Below the pieces are notes generated by a model that worked only from the letters and a program-made list of their open reading frames with translations, had not been told where the DNA came from and made no database searches. A stretch of 64,000 nt of DNA from JAVKFF01 sp040226215 (GTDB lineage: Bacteria > Pseudomonadota > Alphaproteobacteria > DSM-16000 > Inquilinaceae): assembly GCA_040226215.1 (NCBI GenBank), contig JAVKFF010000149.1:1-64000 (forward strand), read 5' to 3'. Position numbers and translations under genes: made by a program. Below are positions 33,914-42,263 of this stretch, piece after piece (position 1 is the stretch's first letter; each line of letters opens with the position of its first letter).

Positions 33914-35086
33914 ATGACCAGGATGACGTTTTCGACACTGACGGCGGTGGCCGCCGTTCTGACGGCCCCCGCGATGGCCCAGGACACCGTCACCATCGGC
34001 TCTGCGATCGCGCTCAGCGGCTTCGTCGCGCCCTATGACGAGGGGCCGATGTATGGCGCCCTGATCGCCATCGACGAGCTGAACGCGGCGGGCGGCGTGC
34101 TCGGCCGGCAGATCGAGTGGGTCTCCGCCGACACCGCATCGGACCCCGCCCAGGGCGCCAACGCCGCCATCGAGGTGCTGGGACAGGGCGCGGAACTGGT
34201 TATCGTCACCTGCGATTTCGACTTCGGCGCGCCGGCGGCGCTGGTCGCCCAGTCCCAGGGCGTGCTGACCTTCTCGACCTGCGCGGCCGACCCGAAATTT
34301 GGCATCCAGGGCATCGGTGATCTCGCCTTCACCATGGCCACGGCGACGGCCGGGCAGGGCGCGCTGCTGGCCGAATGGTCCTACAACGAGGGTGGCTGGC
34401 GCACGGTCTACGTCCTGGAGGACACCCAGGTCGAATACAACCGCAGCCTCTGTGGCAACTTCCGCACACGCTGGACGGAGCTGGCCGGCGCCGACAGCAT
34501 CGTCGGTGACGACACCTACAACGCCTCCACCGACACCAACATCGCCGCCCAGGTCAGCGAGATCGCCGCGGCGGCGGACGCGGAGTTCCTGTTCTTCTGT
34601 GGCGCCATCAACGGCGGCAGCTTTCTGCGGCAGATCCGTGCGGGCGGTGTCGACATGCCGATCGCCACCGGCGAGTCGATGGACGGCGACTACTGGCTGG
34701 AGGCGGTGCCGGACATGAGCGATTTCTACATCGCCGTCTACGGCTCCGTCTTCGGCGACGATCCCGACCCGGACGTCCAGGCTTTCTTCGATACCTATGA
34801 GGAGCGCTACGGCCGGGCGGTGACGGCGCATTCGATCACCGGCTACTCGGTGGTCGAGGCCTGGGCGCGCGCCGTCGAGGAGGCCGGCACCTTCGACGCG
34901 GCGGCGGTGCGCGACGTGCTGGAGTCCTACACCGACGAGCCGATGCTTATCGGACCGACGACGTTCACCGACGAGCTCCACATCACGCCCGCGCGCGAAA
35001 TGCTGATGATGGAGATCCAGAACGGCGAATACTCAGCGCTCGGCCGGTTCGCGCCCGAAAGCGTGCCGCCGATCACCTTCGAATAG
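33914..35086 (+). CDS. ABC transporter substrate-binding protein, Liv (HAAT) type
   Basis: A 390-aa periplasmic binding protein with a Sec signal peptide (residues 1-23, AMAQ) and the LivJ/K-type peripla_BP_6 fold (TIGSAIALSGFVAPYDEGPMYGA, then ELNAAGGVLGRQIE). Paired cysteines may form disulfides. It heads a five-gene Liv transporter right after HyuA/HyuB, so the ligand is probably the Hyu substrate or another amide or amino-acid-like compound, not necessarily a branched-chain amino acid. Confidence 0.9.
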   Translation: MTRMTFSTLTAVAAVLTAPAMAQDTVTIGSAIALSGFVAPYDEGPMYGALIAIDELNAAGGVLGRQIEWVSADTASDPAQGANAAIEVLGQGAELVIVTCDFDFGAPAALVAQSQGVLTFSTCAADPKFGIQGIGDLAFTMATATAGQGALLAEWSYNEGGWRTVYVLEDTQVEYNRSLCGNFRTRWTELAGADSIVGDDTYNASTDTNIAAQVSEIAAAADAEFLFFCGAINGGSFLRQIRAGGVDMPIATGESMDGDYWLEAVPDMSDFYIAVYGSVFGDDPDPDVQAFFDTYEERYGRAVTAHSITGYSVVEAWARAVEEAGTFDAAAVRDVLESYTDEPMLIGPTTFTDELHITPAREMLMMEIQNGEYSALGRFAPESVPPITFE

Positions 35087-35097
35087 GCGCAGGGCCG

Positions 35098-35823
35098 TTG
35101 GACGGGGCCGAACAGTCCTACCGGGCGTGCCGCCTGTCCGTCAGCTTCGGCGGGCTGCAGGCGCTGTCGGATGTCGATCTCACGCTCCATCGCGGTGAGA
35201 TCCTGGGTCTGATCGGCCCCAACGGGGCAGGCAAGACGACGCTGATCAACGCCTTGACGGGTTTCCAGCGGGCGCGCGGCCGCATTTTCCTCGACGGGCA
35301 GGAGGTCACGCGCCTCGTTCCGCACCGGCTCGCCGCCGCCGGCATCGGCCGGACCTTCCAGATGGTGCGGCTGTTCGGCGGTCTCACGGTCCGCGACAAT
35401 CTGCGGGCCGCAGGCCGGCTCTCCTGGCAGGCGGCCGGCGACCTTCTCTCCCTTTACGGCCTCGCCCAGTACGCCGACCGGCCGGCCAGCGAACTGGCCT
35501 ATGGCGACGAGCGCCGCCTCGGTGTCGCCCGCGCCGTGGCCGCGGAGCCGCGCTACCTCTTCCTCGACGAGCCAGCGGCGGGGCTGAACCGCGAGGAGGT
35601 CCGCGACCTCGCCCGCCTGATCGCCGACACGCGGGACCGGCTCGGCTGCGGCATCCTGATCGTCGAGCACAATATGAGCCTGGTGATGGGGCTGTGCGAG
35701 CGCATCCAGGTCCTCGACCAGGGGCGCACGATCGCGCTGGGCCAGCCCCGGGAGATCGCCGCCGATGCGGGCGTGCGCGCCGCCTATCTTGGCACACGGC
35801 AGGCCGGCCATGCTGCGGCTTGA
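35098..35823 (+). CDS. ABC transporter ATP-binding protein, LivG type
   Basis: A 241-aa ATPase. Walker A is GPNGAGKTT, the signature loop is degenerate (LAYGDERRLGVARA), Walker B is YLFLDEP followed by AAGLN, and the H-loop is VEHNM. A degenerate signature is usual for LivG. It starts TTG at 35098 just after the binding-protein stop; the rare start may reduce translation. It overlaps the LivF gene by 14 bases. Works as a heterodimer with LivF on the cytoplasmic side. Confidence 0.87.
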   Translation: MDGAEQSYRACRLSVSFGGLQALSDVDLTLHRGEILGLIGPNGAGKTTLINALTGFQRARGRIFLDGQEVTRLVPHRLAAAGIGRTFQMVRLFGGLTVRDNLRAAGRLSWQAAGDLLSLYGLAQYADRPASELAYGDERRLGVARAVAAEPRYLFLDEPAAGLNREEVRDLARLIADTRDRLGCGILIVEHNMSLVMGLCERIQVLDQGRTIALGQPREIAADAGVRAAYLGTRQAGHAAA

Positions 35824-36520
35824 GGGTGTCGAGGTGCGCTATGGCCAGGTACGCGCCTTGCGCGGCGTCGATCTCGCCGTCGACGAGGGCGGCGTGGTCG
35901 GCATCGTCGGCGCCAATGGGGCCGGCAAGTCCTCGCTGACCCTCGCCATTGCCGGGGCGGCGCCGGTGCCGATCGGCCAGATCGCCTTCGAGGGGCGCCG
36001 TATCGACGGCTTGGCGCCGGAGACGATCGCCCGCCTGGGCATCAGCCTGGTGCCCGAGGGGCGGCATGTCTTCGCCGACATGACGGTCTTCGAGAACCTG
36101 GACCTCGGCGCTGCCAGCCGGTCCGACCGGGCGGAGATCGCCCGCGACATGTCCCGGCTGTTCGAGCGTTTCCCGATCCTGGCGGAGCGGCGCGACGGTC
36201 TCGCAGGAAAGCTCTCCGGCGGCGAGCAGCAGCAACTGGTGATCGCCCGCGCGCTGATGGCGCGGCCGCGCCTCTTGATCCTCGACGAACCCTCGCTTGG
36301 CCTCGCGCCGACCATGATCGACCGGGTCTACGACCTGATCGCGGAAATCCGCCGCGAGCGCGGCCTGACGATGCTGATCGTCGAGCAGAACCCCGAACGC
36401 CTGCACGGCCTGGCCGACCGCGTGCTGCTGTTGCACACTGGGGAACTGGCCGGCGAGATCGACACCCGCCAGGAGGGCTGGGACAGCGCCTATTTCGGGC
36501 TCGAGGAGATGCCGGCGTGA
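35810..36520 (+). CDS. ABC transporter ATP-binding protein, LivF type
   Basis: A 236-aa ATPase with Walker A (GANGAGKSS), canonical signature (LSGGEQQQLVIARAL), Walker B (LLILDEP) and the LivF-specific SLGLAPTMIDRVY segment. ATG at 35810 gives MLRLEGVEVRYGQ; an earlier in-frame codon at 35765 lies within LivG. It is coupled by GTGA to the permease LivH. Together with LivG it powers import. Confidence 0.9.
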   Translation: MLRLEGVEVRYGQVRALRGVDLAVDEGGVVGIVGANGAGKSSLTLAIAGAAPVPIGQIAFEGRRIDGLAPETIARLGISLVPEGRHVFADMTVFENLDLGAASRSDRAEIARDMSRLFERFPILAERRDGLAGKLSGGEQQQLVIARALMARPRLLILDEPSLGLAPTMIDRVYDLIAEIRRERGLTMLIVEQNPERLHGLADRVLLLHTGELAGEIDTRQEGWDSAYFGLEEMPA

Positions 36521-37404
36521 CGGCGGCGCTGCAACTGATCGTCGACGCACTCAGCGTCGGCTCGCTCTACGCGCTGTCGGCGCTGGGCATCGGCCTGATC
36601 TTCGGCATCATGCGGCTGATCAACTTCGCCCATGGCGAGTTCATCATGGTCGGCGCCTACGCCGCCATGCTGACGGCCGCCATCTGGGCGCCCTTCGCCG
36701 TCATCGTCGCCATCGCCGTGGCGCTGGCCGTGGCCCTGCTGACCGAGCGGCTCGCCTTCAGGCGGCTGCGGGCGAGCCCGCCGGCAACCCTGCTGATCAC
36801 CAGCTTCGCCGTCTCCTACCTTTTGCAGAACCTGATGGTGCTGATCGAGGGCGCACGGCCGCAGACGGTCGACTTCCTGAGCGCACTGACCCGCTCGATG
36901 GATGTCGGCGGCGTGCGCTTGCCCTGGATCAACGTGGTGACGATCGCCGTCACCGCCGTGCTGCTCGCCCTGCTGGCCCTTTTCCTGCGGCGCACCCGCT
37001 TCGGCCGGATGACGCGGGCGGCGGCCAGCGATTTCCGAATGGCGCGGCTCCTGGGCGTGCGGGCGGACCGGGTGATCGCCATCGCCTTCGCCCTGTCGGG
37101 CCTGCTCGCCGCCGCCGTCGCCGTGCTGCTGCTGGCGCAGACCGGCACGGTGTCGCCGGTGATGGGCCTGCAACTGGCGCTGGTCGGCTTCGTCGCCACG
37201 GTGATCGGCGGCATGGGCAGCCTCAGCGGTGCCGTGCTGGGCGGCCTCACGGTCGGCGTGGTGACGGTGCTGCTGCAGTCGCTCCTGCCGGCCGAGCTGC
37301 GGCCGTTCCGCGATGCCTTCGTCTACGGGCTGGTGATCGCCGTGCTGCTGGTGCGGCCCGGCGGCCTGTTCCGTAGCGCCGCGGCGATGCAGGAGCGCGT
37401 CTGA
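36517..37404 (+). CDS. ABC transporter permease, LivH type
   Basis: A 295-aa inner-membrane protein with about eight helices and LivH markers (SVGSLYALSALGIGLIFGIMRLINFAHGEF, and VIGGMGSLSGAVLGG near the C-terminus). GTG start overlaps the LivF stop (GTGA), and the stop overlaps the LivM start by one base (TGATG). Forms the transport channel with LivM. Confidence 0.9.
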   Translation: MTAALQLIVDALSVGSLYALSALGIGLIFGIMRLINFAHGEFIMVGAYAAMLTAAIWAPFAVIVAIAVALAVALLTERLAFRRLRASPPATLLITSFAVSYLLQNLMVLIEGARPQTVDFLSALTRSMDVGGVRLPWINVVTIAVTAVLLALLALFLRRTRFGRMTRAAASDFRMARLLGVRADRVIAIAFALSGLLAAAVAVLLLAQTGTVSPVMGLQLALVGFVATVIGGMGSLSGAVLGGLTVGVVTVLLQSLLPAELRPFRDAFVYGLVIAVLLVRPGGLFRSAAAMQERV

Positions 37405-38459
37405 TGGGTCTCCTGCACCGTCACCAGACTCTCCTGATCCTGGCCGCCATCGTGCTCGTCGCCGCCCTGGTGGCATCCGTGTCGCCGCTGGTCATGGAGC
37501 GCATCGTCATCGACACGCTGATCAAGCTGGTGATGGTCGTCGGGCTCTCCGTCTTCATCGGCAATTCCGGCGTGATCTCCTTCGGACACACCGGCTTCAT
37601 GGTGATCGGCGCCTATGCCGGCGCCTGGCTCAGCATGCCACCCAACGTGAAGCAGATCTTCCTGCGCGAGTTGCCGGACTGGCTGATCGCCCTGCAGCTT
37701 CCGGCGGTGCCCTCGTTGCTTGGCGGTGCGGCACTGGCGGCGGCGGTCGCACTGGTCGTCGGCCTGCCGCTGATGCGCCTGTCGGGCATCGCGGCCAGCA
37801 TCGGCACGCTCTCCTTCCTGCTGATCTGCAATATCGTGTACAGCCACTGGACGGCGATCTCCAACGGCACCGGCTCGCTTGTCGGGCTGCCGCTCTTCGT
37901 CGACATACCCATGGCCGCCGGGGCGGCGCTCGCCGCGATCGCCGTCGCCTGGGCTTTCCAGGAGTCGAGCATTGGACTGCGCCTGCGGGCCAGCCGGGAG
38001 GACGAGGCAGCGGCCCGCGCCTCGGGCATCGACGTGGCCCTGCTGCGGCTCGCCGCCTTCTGCCTGTCCGCGGCCATCGTCGCCGTCGGCGGCGCGCTGC
38101 AGGCGCATTTCCTCGGCACGCTGACGGTCGGTCAGTTCTTCATCGCCATCACCTTCCTGACGCTGGCCATGCTGGTGGTCGGCGGCACCGGCTCGCTGAG
38201 CGGGGCGGTCGTGGGCACCTTCGCGGTGGCGGCGGCATCTGAACTGTTGCGCCTGGTCGAGGGTGACCACGATATCGCCGGTGTCGCCATCACCCTGCCG
38301 CCGGGCGTGCGCGATGTCGGGCTGGCGGCGATCATGCTGGCGATCCTGCTGCTCCGGCCGAAAGGCATCACCGGCGGCCGGGAAATCGTGCTTGTATCGC
38401 GGCCGCCACGGCGTCTCGCGCCGGTGCTCGACATGACCTCGAGGGAACGTACCGAATGA
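37404..38459 (+). CDS. ABC transporter permease, LivM type
   Basis: A 351-aa permease with a basic N-terminus and about ten helices. LivM traits are the FIGNSGVISFGHTGFMVIGAYAGAWL segment and VVGGTGSLSGAVVG near residue 255. A loop of about 25 residues (LREL-PDWLIALQLPAVPS) separates the early helices. It overlaps the AhpD-like gene by ATGA, showing that gene is part of the transport operon. Confidence 0.9.
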   Translation: MGLLHRHQTLLILAAIVLVAALVASVSPLVMERIVIDTLIKLVMVVGLSVFIGNSGVISFGHTGFMVIGAYAGAWLSMPPNVKQIFLRELPDWLIALQLPAVPSLLGGAALAAAVALVVGLPLMRLSGIAASIGTLSFLLICNIVYSHWTAISNGTGSLVGLPLFVDIPMAAGAALAAIAVAWAFQESSIGLRLRASREDEAAARASGIDVALLRLAAFCLSAAIVAVGGALQAHFLGTLTVGQFFIAITFLTLAMLVVGGTGSLSGAVVGTFAVAAASELLRLVEGDHDIAGVAITLPPGVRDVGLAAIMLAILLLRPKGITGGREIVLVSRPPRRLAPVLDMTSRERTE

Positions 38460-39058
38460 CCCGCATTCCGCACGCCGACAACGACGCCATCGCCGCGCTC
38501 GCCCACCACCTGGAGAGCCTGTCGGGGCATTTCCCGGAACTGCCCAACAGCATGAAGACCATGGCCTGGCGGCCGGAAATGGTGCCGCCGATGGTGGCGC
38601 TGTGGAACGTGATCATGCATTCCGGCACGGTACCGCGGGCGCTGAAATGGATGGTGGGGCACATCGCCAGCCGGGCCCATGGCTGCCAGTACTGCTCGGC
38701 CCACACGGCCAAGGGCGCTTCGATCGACGGCATCGCGGACGAGAAGGTGGAGGCGCTGTGGACCTTCGAGCAGAGCGAGCTTTTCACCGCCGGGGAGAAG
38801 GCGGCGCTGCGCGTGGCGTTGGGCGCGGCGCAGGTGCCCAACGCCACCACCGACGAGGATTTCGCGGAACTGAGGCAGCACTACACGCCGCCGGAGATCG
38901 TCGAGATCATCTCGGTGGTGTCCATCTATGGCTTTTTCAATCGCTGGAACGATACCTTCGCCACGACGCTGGAATCGGCCCCGCTCGACTTTGCCCGGGC
39001 GCGCCTGGGCGAGCAGGGCTGGCATGTCGGGAAGCATGTGGATCAGGCGCTAGAGTGA
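38456..39058 (+). CDS. AhpD-like / carboxymuconolactone decarboxylase family protein
   Basis: A 200-aa all-helical protein with the peroxidase-related CxxC centre: Cys77, Cys80 and His83 in GCQYCSAHTAKGAS, following the conserved RALKWMVGHIASRAHG helix. The same fold serves alkylhydroperoxidase D and carboxymuconolactone decarboxylase; the CxxC-xx-H pattern favours redox or peroxidase activity. It overlaps livM and lies close to a gntR. It might protect against a by-product of the degraded compound. Exact role unknown. Confidence 0.85.
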   Translation: MTRIPHADNDAIAALAHHLESLSGHFPELPNSMKTMAWRPEMVPPMVALWNVIMHSGTVPRALKWMVGHIASRAHGCQYCSAHTAKGASIDGIADEKVEALWTFEQSELFTAGEKAALRVALGAAQVPNATTDEDFAELRQHYTPPEIVEIISVVSIYGFFNRWNDTFATTLESAPLDFARARLGEQGWHVGKHVDQALE

Positions 39059-39100
39059 TGGTGGACGGTGCCGAGTCGCGACGATCTGGAGGACGGTAGG

Positions 39101-39853
39101 ATGGCCGGGCGCCTCAAGCGCGTGGAGAAGGCGACGCTGCAGCAACGGGTCTGCGACGAGTTGAAACGGGCGCTGATGTCCGGGCGTTTCGTGCCCGGCG
39201 AGGTGATCACGCTGCGCCGCGTCGCCGATGAGATGGGTACCAGCGCCATGCCGGTGCGCGAGGCGATGATGCGCCTGATCGCCGAGCGGGCGCTGGAGAT
39301 GCTGCCCAACCGGACGGTGCGCGTCCGCCTGATGTCGGTCGACCAGCTGCGTGACCTCTGGTCGGTGCGCGTCTTCCTCGAAGGCGAGGCGGCGGCGCGC
39401 GCGGCGATGAACGCCAAGCCCGGAGAGATCGCCCGGCTCACCCAGCTCAACCGCGAGATCGCGCGCATCTTCGACTCCGGCGACATGATGGGCATGGTGA
39501 AGCTGAACCAGCAGTTCCACTTCATGCTCTACGGACTGTCGCGGTCGGATCATTTGATGGCGATCATCGAGGGGCTGTGGCTGCAGACCGGCCCCTATCT
39601 GATGGCCTCGGTCGGCCGCGCGTCGACGAAGGCACAGGCGGAGAACGCGGAGACGCGCCGGAACCTGATCGTGCATCACGGCGACGTGCTGCGCGCGCTC
39701 GCCGAGCGCGACGGCGAGCTGGCGCGCCGGGCGATCGCCGAAGACATCGGCAACGCGGCGACCCTGGTGATCGCCGAGGCCGAGGCGCTGGAGATGACCA
39801 AAGGCGCCGCCGAGGACGGCCAGCAACTGCGCGCGACCGGCAGCCTGGGCTAG
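39101..39853 (+). CDS. GntR family regulator, FCD subfamily
   Basis: A 250-aa regulator with winged helix-turn-helix (residues 12-75; VADEMGTSAMPVREAMMRLIAERAL) and an FCD domain (LNQQFHFMLYGLSRSDHLMAIIEGLW). ATG at 39101 follows GGAGGACGG; GTG at 39068 is also in frame. It comes after the Liv/AhpD genes and before a cupin. It resembles the GntR at 24316, and each sits beside a BKACE unit, so the two modules may be duplicated halves of one system. No operator was identified for it. Confidence 0.89.
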   Translation: MAGRLKRVEKATLQQRVCDELKRALMSGRFVPGEVITLRRVADEMGTSAMPVREAMMRLIAERALEMLPNRTVRVRLMSVDQLRDLWSVRVFLEGEAAARAAMNAKPGEIARLTQLNREIARIFDSGDMMGMVKLNQQFHFMLYGLSRSDHLMAIIEGLWLQTGPYLMASVGRASTKAQAENAETRRNLIVHHGDVLRALAERDGELARRAIAEDIGNAATLVIAEAEALEMTKGAAEDGQQLRATGSLG

Positions 39854-39884
39854 AGCTGGTGCGAGGGAAGGAGAGGAGGAAGCG

Positions 39885-40448
39885 ATGAAGACGAGCACCC
39901 CGCCGCCCGAGGAGATGGCGCAGCATGTCGCCCGGTTCGAGGCGCTGCAGCCGATGGCGGCGATGAGCGATCCGGAGCTGCCGCTGGAGGCGCGCGACAA
40001 GATCTTCTCGCGGAAGCTCATCCCGGTTGTGTCGCCCAAAGGCGGCAAGACGCCCTTCGGCGCAGCCGGCATTCGCGACCGCGACTTCTCGATAACCTAC
40101 GCGGTCTGCCCGCCAGGAACCGGGCCCGGCCTGCACGCTCATCACCGCACGGTCGAGACCTTCACCGTGATCCGGGGCCGGTTCTGTTTCGACTGGGGTG
40201 ATGCGGGCGAGCATTCGGTCGAGCTCGGTCCCCTCGATGTCTTCTCCGTGCCGCCCGGGGTGTGCCGTGGCTTCACAAATGTGTCGGCGGAGGAGGGCGT
40301 GCTGCAGGTGCTGATCACCGGCGGCATCCACGACATGAACGACATTGCCTTCCCGCCGGCGATGGAACGCGACATCGCCGCGATCAGCCCCAAGGCACTG
40401 GAGAAGTTCAAGGGCATGGGTCTGAGTTTCGACGCCGGCGTGGAGTAG
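39885..40448 (+). CDS. Cupin domain-containing protein
   Basis: A 187-aa protein with a single cupin barrel (about residues 75-145). Motif 1 is GPGLHAHHRTVETFTVIRGRF with candidate metal ligands His84, His86 or His87 and Glu91. Motif 2 reads VPPGVCRGFTNVS, where the expected histidine is replaced by Cys-Arg, so the metal site may be incomplete. No signal peptide. It follows the FCD regulator by 31 bases and ends against the convergent TRAP permease. It may be a sensor, isomerase or dioxygenase-like protein; the substrate is unknown. Confidence 0.82.
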   Translation: MKTSTPPPEEMAQHVARFEALQPMAAMSDPELPLEARDKIFSRKLIPVVSPKGGKTPFGAAGIRDRDFSITYAVCPPGTGPGLHAHHRTVETFTVIRGRFCFDWGDAGEHSVELGPLDVFSVPPGVCRGFTNVSAEEGVLQVLITGGIHDMNDIAFPPAMERDIAAISPKALEKFKGMGLSFDAGVE

Positions 40449-40451
40449 CGC

Positions 40452-41750
40452 CTACATCGTCCGGGGCAGCCAGAGTGCGATGTCCGGAAAGACCACGAGC
40501 AGCGCCACGACGACGAGCGAGACGAGCACGAACGGCGCCGCACCGCGGAATATATGGCCAATGGGAATGTCCGGGGCGGCGTTCTTCAGAACGTAGACGT
40601 TGAGCCCGACGGGCGGGGTGATCAGCGCCAGTTCGATCATCATCATCAGGAAGACGCCGAACCAGACCGGGTCGTAGCCGAGCTCGAGTACCAGCGGCAT
40701 CACGAAGGGCAGGGTGAGGATCAGCATGCCGAAGGTGTCGAGCATGGCGCCCAGCACGAGATAGATCAGCACCAGCACGATGATGAACGTGTAGGCGTCC
40801 AGATTCAGGTCGCCGATCCAGCCGACCAGCGCCGAGGACAGGCCGGTGAGCACGAGGAAGCGCGAGAACAGCACGCCGCCGATCAGGATGGCGTAGATGA
40901 TGGCGCTGGTGGACACCGTCTCCCACAGCGCCTGGCGCAGAACGGACAGCCTGAGGCGCCCCATCACCCCGGCGACCAGCAGGACGCCGACACAGCCGAC
41001 GCCCGAGGCCTCCGTCGGCGTGAAGACGCCGCCATAGATGCCGCCGAGCACGATGAGGAAGACCGCCGTGGTCGGCAGCAGCTTCCACAGGGCGCCGATC
41101 CGGTCGGCCAGGGAAAAGCGCGGACCGGGCGGGCCGAGTTCGCGGTTCGCCAGGCAGCGGACGATGATGTAGAGCGTGAAGGCGCCGGCCAGCAGCAGGC
41201 CCGGCAGGATGCCGGCGATGAACAGGTGACCGATCGAGGTCTCGGTCCATACCCCGTAGATCACCATCGGGATGGAGGGCGGGATGAGGATGGCGAGCGC
41301 ACCCGACGCCGCCAGGCTGCCAGTGCCGAGCTTGAGGTCGTAGCGGTAGCGTTTCATCTCCGGCACCACCATCGCGCCCATGGTGGCGACCGCGGCGACG
41401 CTGGAGCCGGTGACGGCGCCGAAGCCGGCGGAGGTCAGCGTGGCGGTGACGGCGAGCCCGCCGGGCAGCCGGCCGAACCACTTGTAGACGCAGTCGTAGA
41501 GGTCGGCCGCGATGCCCGATCGATAGACGAGCTGCCCCATCAGGATGAACAGCGGCACGGCGATCAGGAAGAAGTTGGTGCCCCCCTCCCAGGCGACCAG
41601 GCCCATCTGCATCATGGTCGGGTTGAGACCGAGCACGGCGAGGTTGCCCAGCACGCCGATGGCCGCCATGGCGAAGCCGATGGGAACGCCGATAAGGATG
41701 AGCAGGAGCAGCGCCAGAACGCCGATGATGCCGAGCGCGAAGAGCGTCAC
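40452..41750 (-). CDS. TRAP transporter large permease (DctM)
   Basis: A 432-aa membrane protein with about 12 helices and the motifs AVPLFILMGQLVYRSG, IPPSIPMVIYGVWTETSIG, GGVFTPTEASGVGCVGVLL and TPPVGLNVYVL. It overlaps the small permease gene by ATGA. Third DctM of the window. The genes upstream in the same direction include a serine hydrolase and a binding protein with an unusual order P-hydrolase-Q-M. Confidence 0.9.
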   Translation of the reverse strand: MTLFALGIIGVLALLLLILIGVPIGFAMAAIGVLGNLAVLGLNPTMMQMGLVAWEGGTNFFLIAVPLFILMGQLVYRSGIAADLYDCVYKWFGRLPGGLAVTATLTSAGFGAVTGSSVAAVATMGAMVVPEMKRYRYDLKLGTGSLAASGALAILIPPSIPMVIYGVWTETSIGHLFIAGILPGLLLAGAFTLYIIVRCLANRELGPPGPRFSLADRIGALWKLLPTTAVFLIVLGGIYGGVFTPTEASGVGCVGVLLVAGVMGRLRLSVLRQALWETVSTSAIIYAILIGGVLFSRFLVLTGLSSALVGWIGDLNLDAYTFIIVLVLIYLVLGAMLDTFGMLILTLPFVMPLVLELGYDPVWFGVFLMMMIELALITPPVGLNVYVLKNAAPDIPIGHIFRGAAPFVLVSLVVVALLVVFPDIALWLPRTM

Positions 41751-42262
41751 GTCGGCGCATCCTCGAGCGGCCGCTGGACGCGCACGAAGGGCGCGGCCAG
41801 AAAGGCCAGCGCGGTCAGCAGGGCGGCGATGCCGAAGACCGCGTGGAATGGCCAGAGCGGCACAGGGATGAAGTCCGCGCGGTCGCCATAGCGCACGGCT
41901 TCGCGCACATCGGAGACCGATTGCCAGGCCAGCATGCCGGCCACGGCGACGCCGATGGCCGCGGTCAGCAGGTCGACGGCGATCTGCGCCGGCCGCGCCA
42001 TCCGCTCGTAGAACAGCTCCATGCGGATATGGCGCCTGGTCGCGGTCGCCAGGGGCAGGCCGGCCGAGAGCACGACGAGGAGCAGCAGCGTGTTGATCTC
42101 CTGCGACCAGATGATGGCGCTGGCGAAGAAGTAGCGCAGGACGACGTCGACCGAGACCAGCAGCACCATGGCCGGCAGGCCGACCCAGACGCCGAGCGCG
42201 TGCATCGCGCGGCAGACGCCCAGCATGAGCGACAGCCGCGGCGGCACCGAGACCGTCTCCAT
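41747..42262 (-). CDS. TRAP transporter small permease subunit (DctQ)
   Basis: A 171-aa four-helix protein with a DctQ core (VSVDVVLRYFFASAIIWSQEINTLLLLVVLSAGLPLA shape around residue 40) and the RRHIRMELFYERM element. It begins just one base after the hydrolase stop codon and overlaps dctM by ATGA, so hydrolase, Q and M are read from one message. Confidence 0.87.
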   Translation of the reverse strand: METVSVPPRLSLMLGVCRAMHALGVWVGLPAMVLLVSVDVVLRYFFASAIIWSQEINTLLLLVVLSAGLPLATATRRHIRMELFYERMARPAQIAVDLLTAAIGVAVAGMLAWQSVSDVREAVRYGDRADFIPVPLWPFHAVFGIAALLTALAFLAAPFVRVQRPLEDAPT

Positions 42263-42263
42263 G

